In this document: positions 1 to 8,996 of the stretch, piece after piece
Layout of the letters: each line of letters opens with the position of its first letter
How positions within the stretch are numbered: the stretch's first letter is position 1
Assembly: GCA_902725215.1 (NCBI GenBank)
Contig: CACUVI010000001.1
Coordinates: 310,001 to 374,000, forward strand
DNA length: 64,000 bases
Reading direction: 5' to 3'
Source: Rhodospirillaceae bacterium LM-1
GTDB taxonomy: Bacteria; Pseudomonadota; Alphaproteobacteria; Rhodospirillales; WMHbin7
Program-made: the position numbers and the translations under genes
The notes under the pieces: model-generated
Told to the model about the DNA's origin: nothing
What the model saw: only the letters and a program-made list of their open reading frames with translations
The model's database searches: none

Positions 1-351
1 GGCTCGGTGGCGGGCAACTACCCTTATCCGGGCGGCAATGTCTATGGCGGCACCAAGGCCTTTGTGAAGCAATTCTCGCTGGCTCTGCGCTCGGATTTAT
101 TGGGGGCCAATGTCCGCGTCACCAATATCGAACCCGGCATGGCCGACACGGAATTCTCGCTGACGCGCTTCAAGGGCAACAAGGCCGAGGCCGACAAAGT
201 CTATCAAGGCGTTGAGGCGCTGACCGCCGACGACATCGCCGAGACCGTTTTCTGGTCCACCGCCCTGCCCGCCCACGTCAATATCAACCGCATCGAAGTG
301 ATGCCGACCCAGCAGGCCTTCGCAGGATTCAAGGTGGAACGGCGGAGTTGA
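1..351 (+). CDS. SDR family oxidoreductase, C-terminal fragment
   Basis: The reading frame is open from the first base, so the gene starts outside the window and only about the last 116 codons are seen. The catalytic YxxxK element of classical short-chain dehydrogenases is visible as YGGTK, about 15 residues in, followed by the usual IEPGM segment after strand 6. The C-terminus, with an MPTQQ-type ending, resembles YdfG-like NADP-dependent 3-hydroxy acid or serine dehydrogenases. The nucleotide-binding glycine motif lies upstream and cannot be checked. It converges on the inositol phosphatase-like gene with a 6-base gap. Family is certain; substrate is inferred only. Confidence 0.85.
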   Translation, partial: GSVAGNYPYPGGNVYGGTKAFVKQFSLALRSDLLGANVRVTNIEPGMADTEFSLTRFKGNKAEADKVYQGVEALTADDIAETVFWSTALPAHVNINRIEVMPTQQAFAGFKVERRS

Positions 352-357
352 TCTCGT

Positions 358-1134
358 TCAATCAACTAGGCTGCGGATGGTTTGCCAGCTTTCCTCGTCG
401 CTGGCGGCGATGAATACGCCCTCCATCGGCAAGGGCGCATAGGCGCGGCCATCGGTCAGTTGCGAGAATCCCCCGGCCTCGGCATGGATCAGCACGCCCG
501 CCGCATGGTCCCAGGGCATCAGGCGGGTGAACAAAACGAAATGGCTAAGGCCGGTCAGCGTGCCCAGATAATCGAAAGCGGCGCAGCCCGTGCAACGGCG
601 CTTCTTTACCGCTTCGGCCAGGCGCGCCAACGTGCGTTTGGAATAGAAGGCCCCGGTCATGTCTTGAATCGGGCATGGGGGCGGAACCGTCAATCTTTGC
701 CCTTCCAGCCAAGCCCCCTTGCCCTTCAAGGCCATGGCGGTGCGCCGCCCCAGCGGATCGTGAATCCATCCCGCCAAGGTCTCGCCGCCCTTCGCCAAGG
801 CCACCATGACCCCGAAGGACGGATTGCCATCGGTGAAATTGGCCGTGCCGTCCACCGGATCGACGATCCAGACCGCATCCTTGCCCGCCAGTCGCTCAAG
901 CACGCTTTTGTCGGCGGCGACGCTTTCTTCTCCCACCACGCAAGAGCCGGGCAACAGCGCGGTCAATTCCTCCGTCAGTCGCTTTTCGGCTTCTTCGTCG
1001 GCGATGGTCACGAAATCGCGGGCCGAACTTTTGGTGCGCACCTCGCCCGCCTTCAGATTGCGAAAGCGCGGCAGAATGATGTCCTGCGCCACATCGCGGA
1101 TCAGCCGGTCCACATGCGCTAGATCAATCATCAA
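358..1134 (-). CDS. Inositol monophosphatase family protein
   Basis: A 258-residue member of the Mg2+-dependent FIG superfamily. Metal-binding motifs are visible in order: GEES near residue 70, WIVDPVDGTANF near residues 90-100, and a C-terminal WDHAAG. Relatives include SuhB and CysQ; substrates may be inositol phosphate, histidinol phosphate or 3'-phosphoadenosine 5'-phosphate, and the sequence alone does not separate these. The start overlaps the end of hflX by 11 bases, so it is probably co-transcribed as the last gene of hfq-hflX. A closely spaced CxxC (CTGC) lies near residue 181. Confidence 0.85.
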   Translation of the reverse strand: MMIDLAHVDRLIRDVAQDIILPRFRNLKAGEVRTKSSARDFVTIADEEAEKRLTEELTALLPGSCVVGEESVAADKSVLERLAGKDAVWIVDPVDGTANFTDGNPSFGVMVALAKGGETLAGWIHDPLGRRTAMALKGKGAWLEGQRLTVPPPCPIQDMTGAFYSKRTLARLAEAVKKRRCTGCAAFDYLGTLTGLSHFVLFTRLMPWDHAAGVLIHAEAGGFSQLTDGRAYAPLPMEGVFIAASDEESWQTIRSLVD

Positions 1135-2443
1135 AGGTCACGCCTAGTCTGGATTTCAGGCGCGACAGATTGGCTTCGTCGAGGCGCAGTTTTAAAATGG
1201 CCTTATCCTCGCCGTCCTGGCGCTCCAGAACTTCGCCATGCTCGTAAACCCAGGCCATCGAAGCCCCGTCGGAAAGCGAGATCGTAACCGATATCTGGTT
1301 CATCGTTATGGAAATCATTGAATCGATACGCTCGAGAAGCAGCGCGCAGCCGTCGCCCGTCAAAGCGGAAACAGCCAGCTTATGGCCCGGACGCGCCGAA
1401 GCGGCCAAGGCCCCTTCCCGCTCGTCGGCTTCCAGAAGATCGATCTTGTTCAGCGCTTCGATCAGGCGTTGCTCGTAGGCGCTGCCCAGGTCGAGTTCCT
1501 TCAGAACGCTTTCCACATCCTTCTTCTGGGCCTCGGACTCCGGATGCGCCACATCCCGCACATGAATGATCAGATCGGCTTCGCGCACTTCTTCCAGCGT
1601 GGCGCGAAAGGCCGCCACCAGTTCGTGCGGCAGATCGGAAACGAAGCCCACGGTGTCGGACAGAATGACCTTGCGCCCCGAAGGCAGTTGCAGGCCGCGC
1701 ATGGTGGGGTCCAGGGTGGCGAACAGCAGGTCTTGGGCGAAGACGTCCGACTTGGTCAGGCGGTTGAACAGGGTCGATTTTCCGGCATTGGTGTAACCCA
1801 CCAGCGCCACGATGGGGTAAGGGACGCGCTTGCGCGCCTTTCTGTGCAGGTCGCGGGTGCGCTTGACCTCTTCCAATTCCTTTTTCAATCTGGCGATGCG
1901 CTCGCCGATCAGGCGTCGGTCGGTTTCAATCTGCGTTTCGCCAGGGCCGCCCAGGAATCCGAAACCGCCGCGCTGGCGCTCGAGATGGGTCCAGGAGCGC
2001 ACGAGGCGGCTTTTCTGATAGGAAAGAGCCGCAAGTTCGACCTGAAGCGAGCCTTCACGCGTTCTGGCCCTGGCTCCGAAAATATCCAGGATCAGGCCGG
2101 TGCGGTCGATCACCTTGCAGTCCCAGGCTTTTTCCAGATTGCGCTGCTGAATGGGCGACAGGGTTGAATCGATGATCGCCAGAACGATTTCTTGTTCTTC
2201 GATGACGCCCTTCAAACGCTCGACGGTGCCCTGCCCCAACAAGGTCGATGGCCGGTATTTCGACAAGGACACATATTCGGCCACCGCCACGTCAAGCGCG
2301 ATGGCCTGGGCCAAGCCCACGGCCTCATCCAGGCGGGCCTGGGGGTCTCGGCTGTCCGGCGCCCCTTTCATGAAGGGGTGGACCACCAAGACGCGCGTTC
2401 CCGAGGCGCTGTCGCTGGCGCCCTTGGCGGGATGATCGTTCAA
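1124..2443 (-). CDS. hflX: GTPase HflX
   Basis: A 439-residue ribosome-associated GTPase of the HflX/Obg-related group, which splits or rescues stalled 70S ribosomes under stress. The HflX-specific glycine-rich element GGPGETQIETDRR is at residues 166-178. The G1 loop GYTNAGKS is near 216-223, followed by G3 DTVGF and G4 NKID. It begins 7 bases after hfq, the classic hfq-hflX arrangement. There is no clear separate promoter, so it is probably read from the hfq promoter. Confidence 0.96.
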   Translation of the reverse strand: MNDHPAKGASDSASGTRVLVVHPFMKGAPDSRDPQARLDEAVGLAQAIALDVAVAEYVSLSKYRPSTLLGQGTVERLKGVIEEQEIVLAIIDSTLSPIQQRNLEKAWDCKVIDRTGLILDIFGARARTREGSLQVELAALSYQKSRLVRSWTHLERQRGGFGFLGGPGETQIETDRRLIGERIARLKKELEEVKRTRDLHRKARKRVPYPIVALVGYTNAGKSTLFNRLTKSDVFAQDLLFATLDPTMRGLQLPSGRKVILSDTVGFVSDLPHELVAAFRATLEEVREADLIIHVRDVAHPESEAQKKDVESVLKELDLGSAYEQRLIEALNKIDLLEADEREGALAASARPGHKLAVSALTGDGCALLLERIDSMISITMNQISVTISLSDGASMAWVYEHGEVLERQDGEDKAILKLRLDEANLSRLKSRLGVTFDD

Positions 2444-2450
2444 AAAGAAC

Positions 2451-2705
2451 TCACTCGCCGCCGTCTTCCTTGATGGGCGGCTCGAAGAGCGAAATGGGCG
2501 TGCCCGGCATCACGGTCGAAATCGCATGCTTGTAGACAAGCTGCGTATGGCCGTCGCGGCGCAGCAAAACAGAGAAGTTGTCGAACCAAGTGACGATGCC
2601 CTGTAACTTGACGCCATTGACTAGAAAGACCGTGACCGGCGTTTTATTCTTGCGGATGTAATTGAGAAAGACGTCCTGGACGTTTTGTGACTTTTCGGAA
2701 GACAT
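2451..2705 (-). CDS. hfq: RNA chaperone Hfq
   Basis: An 84-residue Sm-like protein that forms a hexamer and pairs small RNAs with mRNAs. The Sm1 segment ([19 protein letters not shown]) and the Sm2 YKHA signature are intact. It is short, without the long acidic tail of enteric Hfq, as is usual in alphaproteobacteria. It heads the hfq-hflX-phosphatase run. Confidence 0.98.
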   Translation of the reverse strand: MSSEKSQNVQDVFLNYIRKNKTPVTVFLVNGVKLQGIVTWFDNFSVLLRRDGHTQLVYKHAISTVMPGTPISLFEPPIKEDGGE

Positions 2706-3027
2706 TTTCTGTTCCTTTGTTTTGGGTGGACGCTCTTGTTGTGACGAACCGGATGCCCACCGGCATCGGCCCTTAAAAACAGGATTATCATCATTTTCTT
2801 TTCAAGGGAACCCCTCCCTCTTGACCAAGAGCATTACGCAAGGCTGGCCTCATTGATCATTCTTGCTCCTAGGCTTGGTCTGGAATGACTATTCCAGAGG
2901 AATAACCGCGCTGGAACTAGGGCTAATCCGATCTCTTGCTACAGGACGCCAGAGCGATATTCTAATGTGACAAGAGGGTCATAGACCCCGACTGCCCTGA
3001 CAAGGGCGCCCAGAGAAGGGAAGCGTC
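2706..3027. promoter_or_regulatory. Divergent intergenic region between hfq and the GGDEF/EAL gene
   Basis: 322 bases without a convincing gene. It must hold the leftward hfq promoter and the rightward promoter of the c-di-GMP gene. A perfect 7-bp inverted repeat, ctggaat-gact-attccag, lies at 2880-2897, about 130 bases before the rightward gene. It is a plausible operator or small hairpin; no regulator can be assigned. Confidence 0.4.
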
Positions 3028-5598
3028 ATGGACCGCTATAAAGGCTCGTTCGAAGCCTTGGTGCATCAGCTTGTCGTGCCGGCTTTCGTTCTTGGCCCAG
3101 ACGGCAATGTGGCGGTCTGGAATCTCGCCTGCGAGAGTCTGACCGGCATGGCCGCCAGTGAGGTCGTGGGCACCAAGGAACATTGGCGGGCTTTTTATGC
3201 CGAGCCCAGACCCGTGCTGGCCGATCTGGTGCTGACCGGCAGGCTGGATCGCATGAAGCAGCTTTATGTGACCAGCGACAATTCCGCCGCCCTCTATGGC
3301 GGCATCCATGCCGAGAATTGGTGCGTGATGCCGCTGCGCGGCGTGAACCTGTATCTGTCGATCGATGTGGGCCTTATCCATGACGAAGACGGCAAGGTCG
3401 TGGGCGCCATCGAAACCTTGCGCGATTGGACCGACTGGAAGCAGGCGGAAATGGATTTGCGCCTGCATGCCAGCATTTTCGAGCATGCGCCTGAAGGCAT
3501 TATCATTACCGATGCCAAGGGAACGATCATTTCGGTCAACAAAGCCTTTACAACGCTGACCGGCTATGACGCATCGGAGGCCCTGGGCGGCAATCCACGC
3601 ATGCTGCAATCGGGTCTGCACAACAAGACCTTCTACAAGGAATTGTGGGGCACCTTGATCTCGACCGGAAAATGGTCGGGGGAATTGTGGAACCGCAAGA
3701 AGTCGGGCGATATTTTCCCGGAAAGCATCTCCATCTGGGCGCTTTGGGGCGATGACGGCAAGATCGCCAACTTTTTTTCCATCTTCAACGACATCTCAAC
3801 CGTCAAGCAGGCGCAGGAACGGCTTGAGGATATGGCGGTTCACGACGCCTTGACCGGTCTGCCCAACCGCATCGCCCTTTCCACCTTCTTGCAAAAGGCC
3901 ATCGCCTCGGCCAACCGCCACAAGAAGCTGCTGGCGGTCTGTTTTCTCGACCTGGACGGATTCAAGCCGATCAACGACAACCACGGTCATGAGGCGGGTG
4001 ACAAGGTGCTGGTGGAAATCGCCGGGCGGCTGAACAACTCCGTTCGATCCAACGATTTCGTGGCCCGCCTGGGGGGCGACGAGTTCGTGCTGCTGCTTTC
4101 CGATTTCAGCACCGTGGATGAAATTGAAACGGCGGTTAATCGCATTCTTGAGGAAGTGTCGCTGCCGATTGCCCTCTATGAGAACGAGACTCAAGTCAGC
4201 GTTTCCGGAAGTCTGGGCATTACCGTCTATCCTCTCGATGAGGTCGATTCCGATACGTTGATCCGTCATGCCGACCAGGCCATGTACGATGCCAAGAATA
4301 TGGGGCGCAATAATTGGAAGATGTTCGACACCCGCATTCATGCCGAAATCAGCGTGGCGCGAGAATTGTTCAATCAGGTGCGCGAGGGCCTAGCGAACAA
4401 TGAATTCTGCCTATTTTATCAGCCCAAGATCAATATGCGCACGGGCTGCATCGAGGGCGCCGAGGCTTTGATTCGTTGGCTGCATCCGGAAAGGGGCCTG
4501 ATCCCGCCTGCGGGTTTCTTGCCGCAGATTGAAAAGACCCCTCTGATCGTCGAAGTGGGCGAATGGGTGATCGAGGAGGCCCTGGCGCAAATGTCGCTTT
4601 GGTCAAAGCAAGGGCTTGATCTGAAGGTTAGCGTCAATGTGGCGGCCCGGCAATTCCAGCATATCGATTTTGTCCCCCGCCTGCGGCGCATCCTGGCGAT
4701 GTATCCCGAAATCATGCCCAACAAGCTTGAACTGGAAGTGCTTGAAAGCGCTGCCATCACCGATGTTGAAGGCGTGCGTTCCGTCGTTACCGCCTGCCGG
4801 GAAATGGGCGTTAGTTTGGCGCTCGATGATTTCGGCACCGGCTATTCGACCTTGACCCATTTGAAGCGACTGCCCGCCAACACGTTGAAGATCGACGCTT
4901 CCTTTATCCGGCATATTTTGGATGACAAGGAAGACTTGGCTATCGTGGAGGGCATCGTCGGCTTGGCCTCGGTCTTTCGCATGACGGTCATTGCCGAGGG
5001 CGTTGAAACCATTGAACAGGGAATTCTTCTGATGCGCGTTGGCTGCAATTTCGCGCAAGGCTATTGCATAGCTAGGCCCATGCCGGCGGCCGATATTCCC
5101 GCCTGGTGCGCAGCCTTCGAATTGCCCGATGACTGGCGCTTCTGGTCCTTGCATCAGCAATGGGACCGCACGCATCTACCACTGGTGCTGGCGGAATATG
5201 ATCATCTTAAATGGGTGCAGCAGATCATCGCCAGTCTTGACGACCCGCAAAGCGAGCCGCCCAGAAGAGAGATCGAAGACCCCCATGCCTGCCGTTTCGG
5301 CCAATGGTACGATCATGAAGGCCTTCAGGCTTTCGGCCAGAAGCGGCCTTTCAAAAAGATCGGCCCCTTGCACCGGTCTATTCATGAAACCGGAGCCAGG
5401 ATGGTCAGGCTGCATGCCGAGAGCAAGTTGGACGAAGCCCGCGAACTGGTGCCCCAGTTGGTGCATCTCAAGGATCAAATCGTCGTGCTGCTTTCGAAGC
5501 TGCATGGCGAGTTGATGATCGTGCGTTCGAGGTCGGGCAAGGACGTCGCCCTTAGCGCCCACTCTCCAGATACAGGAGCAAATCTCCCGGCGTCTTGA
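3028..5598 (+). CDS. PAS-PAS-GGDEF-EAL-CZB cyclic-di-GMP turnover protein
   Basis: An 856-residue soluble protein that could both make and break cyclic di-GMP. Seen in order: PAS-like domain about 10-135, second PAS about 145-265, GGDEF about 270-430, EAL about 445-690, then a C-terminal zinc-binding CZB domain about 715-800. GGDEF is intact near 349-353 with an inhibitory I-site RSND exactly five residues before it. The EAL part keeps EAL (near 478), SVNVAARQ, DDFGTG and EGVE, so phosphodiesterase activity is plausible. The CZB part shows DHLKW, CRFGQWY and LHRSIH. CZB domains are best known from chemoreceptors and the diguanylate cyclase DgcZ, where zinc inhibits. No transmembrane segment is visible. 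The 3' end overlaps the convergent HAD gene by 47 bases. Confidence 0.93.
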   Translation: MDRYKGSFEALVHQLVVPAFVLGPDGNVAVWNLACESLTGMAASEVVGTKEHWRAFYAEPRPVLADLVLTGRLDRMKQLYVTSDNSAALYGGIHAENWCVMPLRGVNLYLSIDVGLIHDEDGKVVGAIETLRDWTDWKQAEMDLRLHASIFEHAPEGIIITDAKGTIISVNKAFTTLTGYDASEALGGNPRMLQSGLHNKTFYKELWGTLISTGKWSGELWNRKKSGDIFPESISIWALWGDDGKIANFFSIFNDISTVKQAQERLEDMAVHDALTGLPNRIALSTFLQKAIASANRHKKLLAVCFLDLDGFKPINDNHGHEAGDKVLVEIAGRLNNSVRSNDFVARLGGDEFVLLLSDFSTVDEIETAVNRILEEVSLPIALYENETQVSVSGSLGITVYPLDEVDSDTLIRHADQAMYDAKNMGRNNWKMFDTRIHAEISVARELFNQVREGLANNEFCLFYQPKINMRTGCIEGAEALIRWLHPERGLIPPAGFLPQIEKTPLIVEVGEWVIEEALAQMSLWSKQGLDLKVSVNVAARQFQHIDFVPRLRRILAMYPEIMPNKLELEVLESAAITDVEGVRSVVTACREMGVSLALDDFGTGYSTLTHLKRLPANTLKIDASFIRHILDDKEDLAIVEGIVGLASVFRMTVIAEGVETIEQGILLMRVGCNFAQGYCIARPMPAADIPAWCAAFELPDDWRFWSLHQQWDRTHLPLVLAEYDHLKWVQQIIASLDDPQSEPPRREIEDPHACRFGQWYDHEGLQAFGQKRPFKKIGPLHRSIHETGARMVRLHAESKLDEARELVPQLVHLKDQIVVLLSKLHGELMIVRSRSGKDVALSAHSPDTGANLPAS

Positions 5599-6208
5599 AA
5601 TGGACCCGGAAAGGATGGCTGTGGAACTCGCCCGACTTGGGCGGATGCGGGCGCAGTAATATAGGCGTGCAGCCGGTGTTGGCCGCGCATTCCATATCGA
5701 CCGGCGCATCGCCAATGAACCAGACGTTCCGTCCCGCCTCGATCCCCGATCCTTCCAGAACCATCCGCACCGGGTCGGGGGCTGGTTTGTCCCTTGCGGC
5801 ATCGGTGGCGCCGACCAGACGGTGGAAATAGCCGTTCCACCCCAGATGATCGGATTCCTCGCGCAGATAGGCGCCGGTCTTGTTGCTGACCACGCCCATC
5901 AAAAAGCCGCGCCCATTCAATTCGGACAGCATTTCGTCGACGCCATCCAGGGGCTTCAGACGCAGAAGATGCACTTGCTTGAAGGCTGCGTAGAAGACCG
6001 CCCTTGCCTCTTCCCAGCGATCCCCAAAAAGAACGGGAAAATGATCGCGCAGCGACAGGGCGATGCGCGTGCGCACCTCGTCCATCGACCAAGGCGCATG
6101 GCCCATGGCGTCTAGCGTGATGTTGATCGCTTCATGCAGGCAGGCCCAACTGTCGATGAGCGTGTTGTCCCAGTCGAAAATCAGAAAGCTGGGGCGCGAT
6201 TGGCTCAT
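5552..6208 (-). CDS. HAD-superfamily hydrolase (phosphoglycolate phosphatase-like)
   Basis: 218 residues with the HAD nucleophile motif DWDNTLIDS at residues 13-21, motif II VSNKTG, and motif III/IV region FIGDAPVDMECA with a conserved Lys (KPAPDP) before it. A helical cap follows motif I, as in Gph or PpaX. The tryptophan in DWDNT is a variant of the usual DxDGT. The start overlaps the upstream hydrolase gene by 4 bases (ATGA), so the two are translationally coupled. Substrate unknown. Confidence 0.85.
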   Translation of the reverse strand: MSQSRPSFLIFDWDNTLIDSWACLHEAINITLDAMGHAPWSMDEVRTRIALSLRDHFPVLFGDRWEEARAVFYAAFKQVHLLRLKPLDGVDEMLSELNGRGFLMGVVSNKTGAYLREESDHLGWNGYFHRLVGATDAARDKPAPDPVRMVLEGSGIEAGRNVWFIGDAPVDMECAANTGCTPILLRPHPPKSGEFHSHPFRVHFKTPGDLLLYLESGR

Positions 6209-6753
6209 GGCCTGGGCAAGATGCTGGTCAGCAAGTCGCGGCCCAGGGGCCAGTCGCCGAGATTGGATTCGGCGTTGACGTGCCCCAATTCGCCGACGTC
6301 CAGGAACCCGCCATACCAGCAGGCCGCGAAATAGTGCGCCCGCTCGGGCGCGATATAGGGGTCATTCAGGCTGGCCAGGACCAGGGTCTTGAAGGGCAGA
6401 AGCTCCAGCGGCATGGGCGCGAAGCAACGGGATTCGCTGGGCGTATGTTCCGTCGAATCCACGTCGGCCGGGGCGACCAGCAAAGCGCCATGCACCTTGT
6501 CGGTATGCGCCGATTGCCCGGCCCAGTGAGCGACAAGGGCGCAGGCTAGGCTATGGGCGATCAAGACCAGAGGGGCTTTGGCTTCGGCTACGCATTTGTC
6601 CAGGCTGGCGATCCAGCCATCCTTGTCGGGGCGGTCCCAGTCTTCCTGTTGCACGCGCCTTGCGTTGGGCAGCAGGGCTTCCCATTTCGTTTGCCAATGA
6701 TCGGGGCCGGAACCGCCCAGACCCGGAATGATCAGATAGCTGGTGGCGGCCAT
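6205..6753 (-). CDS. RBBP9/YdeN-type alpha/beta hydrolase
   Basis: 182 residues. The start IIPGLGGSGPDHWQ is the signature of the RBBP9/YdeN serine-hydrolase family, with the nucleophile serine in LIAHSLA near residue 67 and a C-terminal GHVNAESNLGDW carrying the catalytic His. These are small cytosolic hydrolases of unclear substrate. It sits 3 bases after the transaminase gene and overlaps the HAD gene by 4. Confidence 0.85.
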   Translation of the reverse strand: MAATSYLIIPGLGGSGPDHWQTKWEALLPNARRVQQEDWDRPDKDGWIASLDKCVAEAKAPLVLIAHSLACALVAHWAGQSAHTDKVHGALLVAPADVDSTEHTPSESRCFAPMPLELLPFKTLVLASLNDPYIAPERAHYFAACWYGGFLDVGELGHVNAESNLGDWPLGRDLLTSILPRP

Positions 6754-6756
6754 CGG

Positions 6757-7614
6757 CTACAGCCCCTTCTCCAACGCCTGGGCGTAAAGCTGGCGCAGGC
6801 GCAGCGTGACGGGGCCGGGCTTGCCGTCGCCCACCGGCTTGCCGTCGATTTTGGTGATCGGCAGCGCCCAGCTGGTGGTGCTGGTCAAAAAGGCTTCCTT
6901 GGCTTTCAAAGCCTCGGCGGGTTTGAAAGCGCGTTCCACCAGTTTCAGCTTGGCGTCCTTGGCCAGGGCCAGAATGGCGCGGCGCGTAACGCCTGCCAGA
7001 ATGGGCGTGCCCAAGGGCCGCGTGACGATTTCGCCCTTGGCGGTGACGATCCAAGCATTGGTGGACGAGCCTTCGGTGACGAAACCCTTGTCGTCCAGCA
7101 ACCATGCCTCGTAGGCGCCTTTCTCCTTGGCGGCCTGCTTGGCCAGGATGTTGGGCAACAAGGCCACCGACTTGATGTCGCAGCGTTTCCAGCGCAAATC
7201 TGGCATGGTGACGACGGCCACCCCCTTGTCCAACACGTCTGGCGAGGTGGGCTTCAATGTCTTGGCTGTCACCACCAGCGCGGGCGCCACGTCAGCCTTT
7301 GGGAAAGCGTGATCGCGTCTGGAGACGCCCCTTGTGACCTGCAAATACAGCATGCCGTTCTTCAACAAATTGATGGCGATGACGCGCCGCATGATGTGTT
7401 TAAGGGCGCGCTTCGTCACCGGCCAAGCTAGGCCAATTTCCTTGAGCGAGCGGTCCAGACGAGCCAGATGCGCCTCTTCGTCGGCCAAACGGCCTTGATA
7501 AACGGCAATCACTTCGTAGATGCCGTCGGCGAATTGATAGCCCCGGTCCTCGACATGCACGCCAGCCACGCTTAAGGGAAGATACTGGCCGTTCACATAG
7601 GCGTAACGAGACAT
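6757..7614 (-). CDS. dat: D-amino acid aminotransferase (class IV PLP transaminase)
   Basis: 285 residues of the fold-type IV aminotransferase family. The PLP lysine is in RCDIKSVALLPN near residue 145, and the phosphate-binding GSSTNAW segment follows the typical EGFVTEG-like turn. YVNGQYLPL at the N-terminus and the length fit D-alanine transaminase rather than IlvE (about 300) or PabC. It would interconvert D-alanine and D-glutamate for peptidoglycan. The gene begins 1 base after trkA, a conserved neighbourhood in Rhodospirillales. Confidence 0.85.
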   Translation of the reverse strand: MSRYAYVNGQYLPLSVAGVHVEDRGYQFADGIYEVIAVYQGRLADEEAHLARLDRSLKEIGLAWPVTKRALKHIMRRVIAINLLKNGMLYLQVTRGVSRRDHAFPKADVAPALVVTAKTLKPTSPDVLDKGVAVVTMPDLRWKRCDIKSVALLPNILAKQAAKEKGAYEAWLLDDKGFVTEGSSTNAWIVTAKGEIVTRPLGTPILAGVTRRAILALAKDAKLKLVERAFKPAEALKAKEAFLTSTTSWALPITKIDGKPVGDGKPGPVTLRLRQLYAQALEKGL

Positions 7615-7615
7615 G

Positions 7616-8992
7616 TTAGAAAAACTCCAGGCGGACCGAGAACATTTTTTCGATCTTCTTTACGGCGCTGGCGGCGGCAAACAAGATGATGCGGTCCTTG
7701 GCCTGCATGACCGTTGACCCTCTGGGGCTGATCACGCTGCCTGCCCGCACCACGGCGCCGATCAACACTCCAGGCGGAAGTTTGATGTCTTTCAATGGCT
7801 TGCCAACCAAAGGCGACGTCTCCAGGGCGTCGGCCTCGATCAATTCGCCAAAACCTTCATGCAGCGAATGGACAGCATGGATGCGCCCCTTGCGCACATG
7901 CTGCAGCACATTGGAAACCGTGATGGCCCGGGGGCTGACCACGACGTCGATCCCCAAAGGTCCCACCAGCGGGTTGTAGGAGGTCTTGTTGATCAGCGCC
8001 ATGGTGCGCTTGGCCCCATAACGTTTGGCCAGCAGCGTGGCCAGGATGTTGGTTTCGTCGTCATTGGTGACCGCGACCACGGTTTCGGCCATCTCGACAT
8101 TGGCTTCCTTCAGCATGTCGGGGTCCAGAGCGTCGCCATGCAGGACCACGGCGCGATTCAGCATCTTGGCGACATATTCCGCCCGCTCGCGATTGCTCTC
8201 GATCAGACGCACCCACATGCCGGCATGCTGTTCCTCGATCTGCTGAGCCAGGAACAAACCGATATTGCCGCCCCCCAGGATGCAGATGCGCCTGGCTTCC
8301 GTTTCCTCGTGGCCAAAAGCCACCATGCCGCGTTCGACATGCTGCTTGTCGATGACGAAATAGACTTCGTCGCCGGGCAGCATCTGGTCTTCCGGCGTGG
8401 GAACGATGGCCTTGTCCTGGCGCACGATGCCCACGATGACCAGATTGAGATCCGGGAACAGCTTGGTCAGTTGCCTGAGCGGCGTATGAACCAGCGGCGT
8501 GTTTTCGGTGCAGCGCACGCCGATCAGGCGAACCTTGTCGCCCGCCAGCGGAATGACGTCCATGGCGCCCGGCACTTGCAGGCGGCGAATGACGGCCCTG
8601 GCCACCTCGATCTCGGGCGAGATGATGACGTCGATGGGCAGATGCTCGCTGGAAAAAAGGTTCGACCACATCGGATGCAGATAGCCCTGATGGCGCACGC
8701 GGGCGATCTTGGTCGGTACGTTGAACAAGGAATGCGCCACCTGGCAGGCGATCATGTTCACCTCGTCGGCGGCGGTGACGGCGATGATCATTTCGGCATC
8801 GCTTGCCCCGGCCTGATCCAGAATATCGGGATGCGAGGCATGGCCCAGGATGGCCTGCACGTCGAGCGAGTCGGATATCTTGCGCACCAAGTCGGCCCGC
8901 TGATCGATGACCGTGATTTCGTTGCCTTCGCTGGCCAGATAGCGGGCGATGTTGAACCCAACCTGTCCGGCGCCGCAGATAATGACTTTCAT
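7616..8992 (-). CDS. trkA: Trk potassium uptake regulatory protein TrkA
   Basis: 458 residues built as two RCK units, each with a Rossmann RCK_N and an RCK_C domain. NAD-binding glycine loops are CGAGQVGFN at the very start and GGGNIGLFL near residue 238. It gates the TrkH/TrkG potassium channel from the cytoplasmic side; no trkH lies in the window. It follows ntrX by 4 bases, linking K+ uptake to the Ntr run as in many alphaproteobacteria. Confidence 0.96.
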   Translation of the reverse strand: MKVIICGAGQVGFNIARYLASEGNEITVIDQRADLVRKISDSLDVQAILGHASHPDILDQAGASDAEMIIAVTAADEVNMIACQVAHSLFNVPTKIARVRHQGYLHPMWSNLFSSEHLPIDVIISPEIEVARAVIRRLQVPGAMDVIPLAGDKVRLIGVRCTENTPLVHTPLRQLTKLFPDLNLVIVGIVRQDKAIVPTPEDQMLPGDEVYFVIDKQHVERGMVAFGHEETEARRICILGGGNIGLFLAQQIEEQHAGMWVRLIESNRERAEYVAKMLNRAVVLHGDALDPDMLKEANVEMAETVVAVTNDDETNILATLLAKRYGAKRTMALINKTSYNPLVGPLGIDVVVSPRAITVSNVLQHVRKGRIHAVHSLHEGFGELIEADALETSPLVGKPLKDIKLPPGVLIGAVVRAGSVISPRGSTVMQAKDRIILFAAASAVKKIEKMFSVRLEFF

Positions 8993-8996
8993 GACG

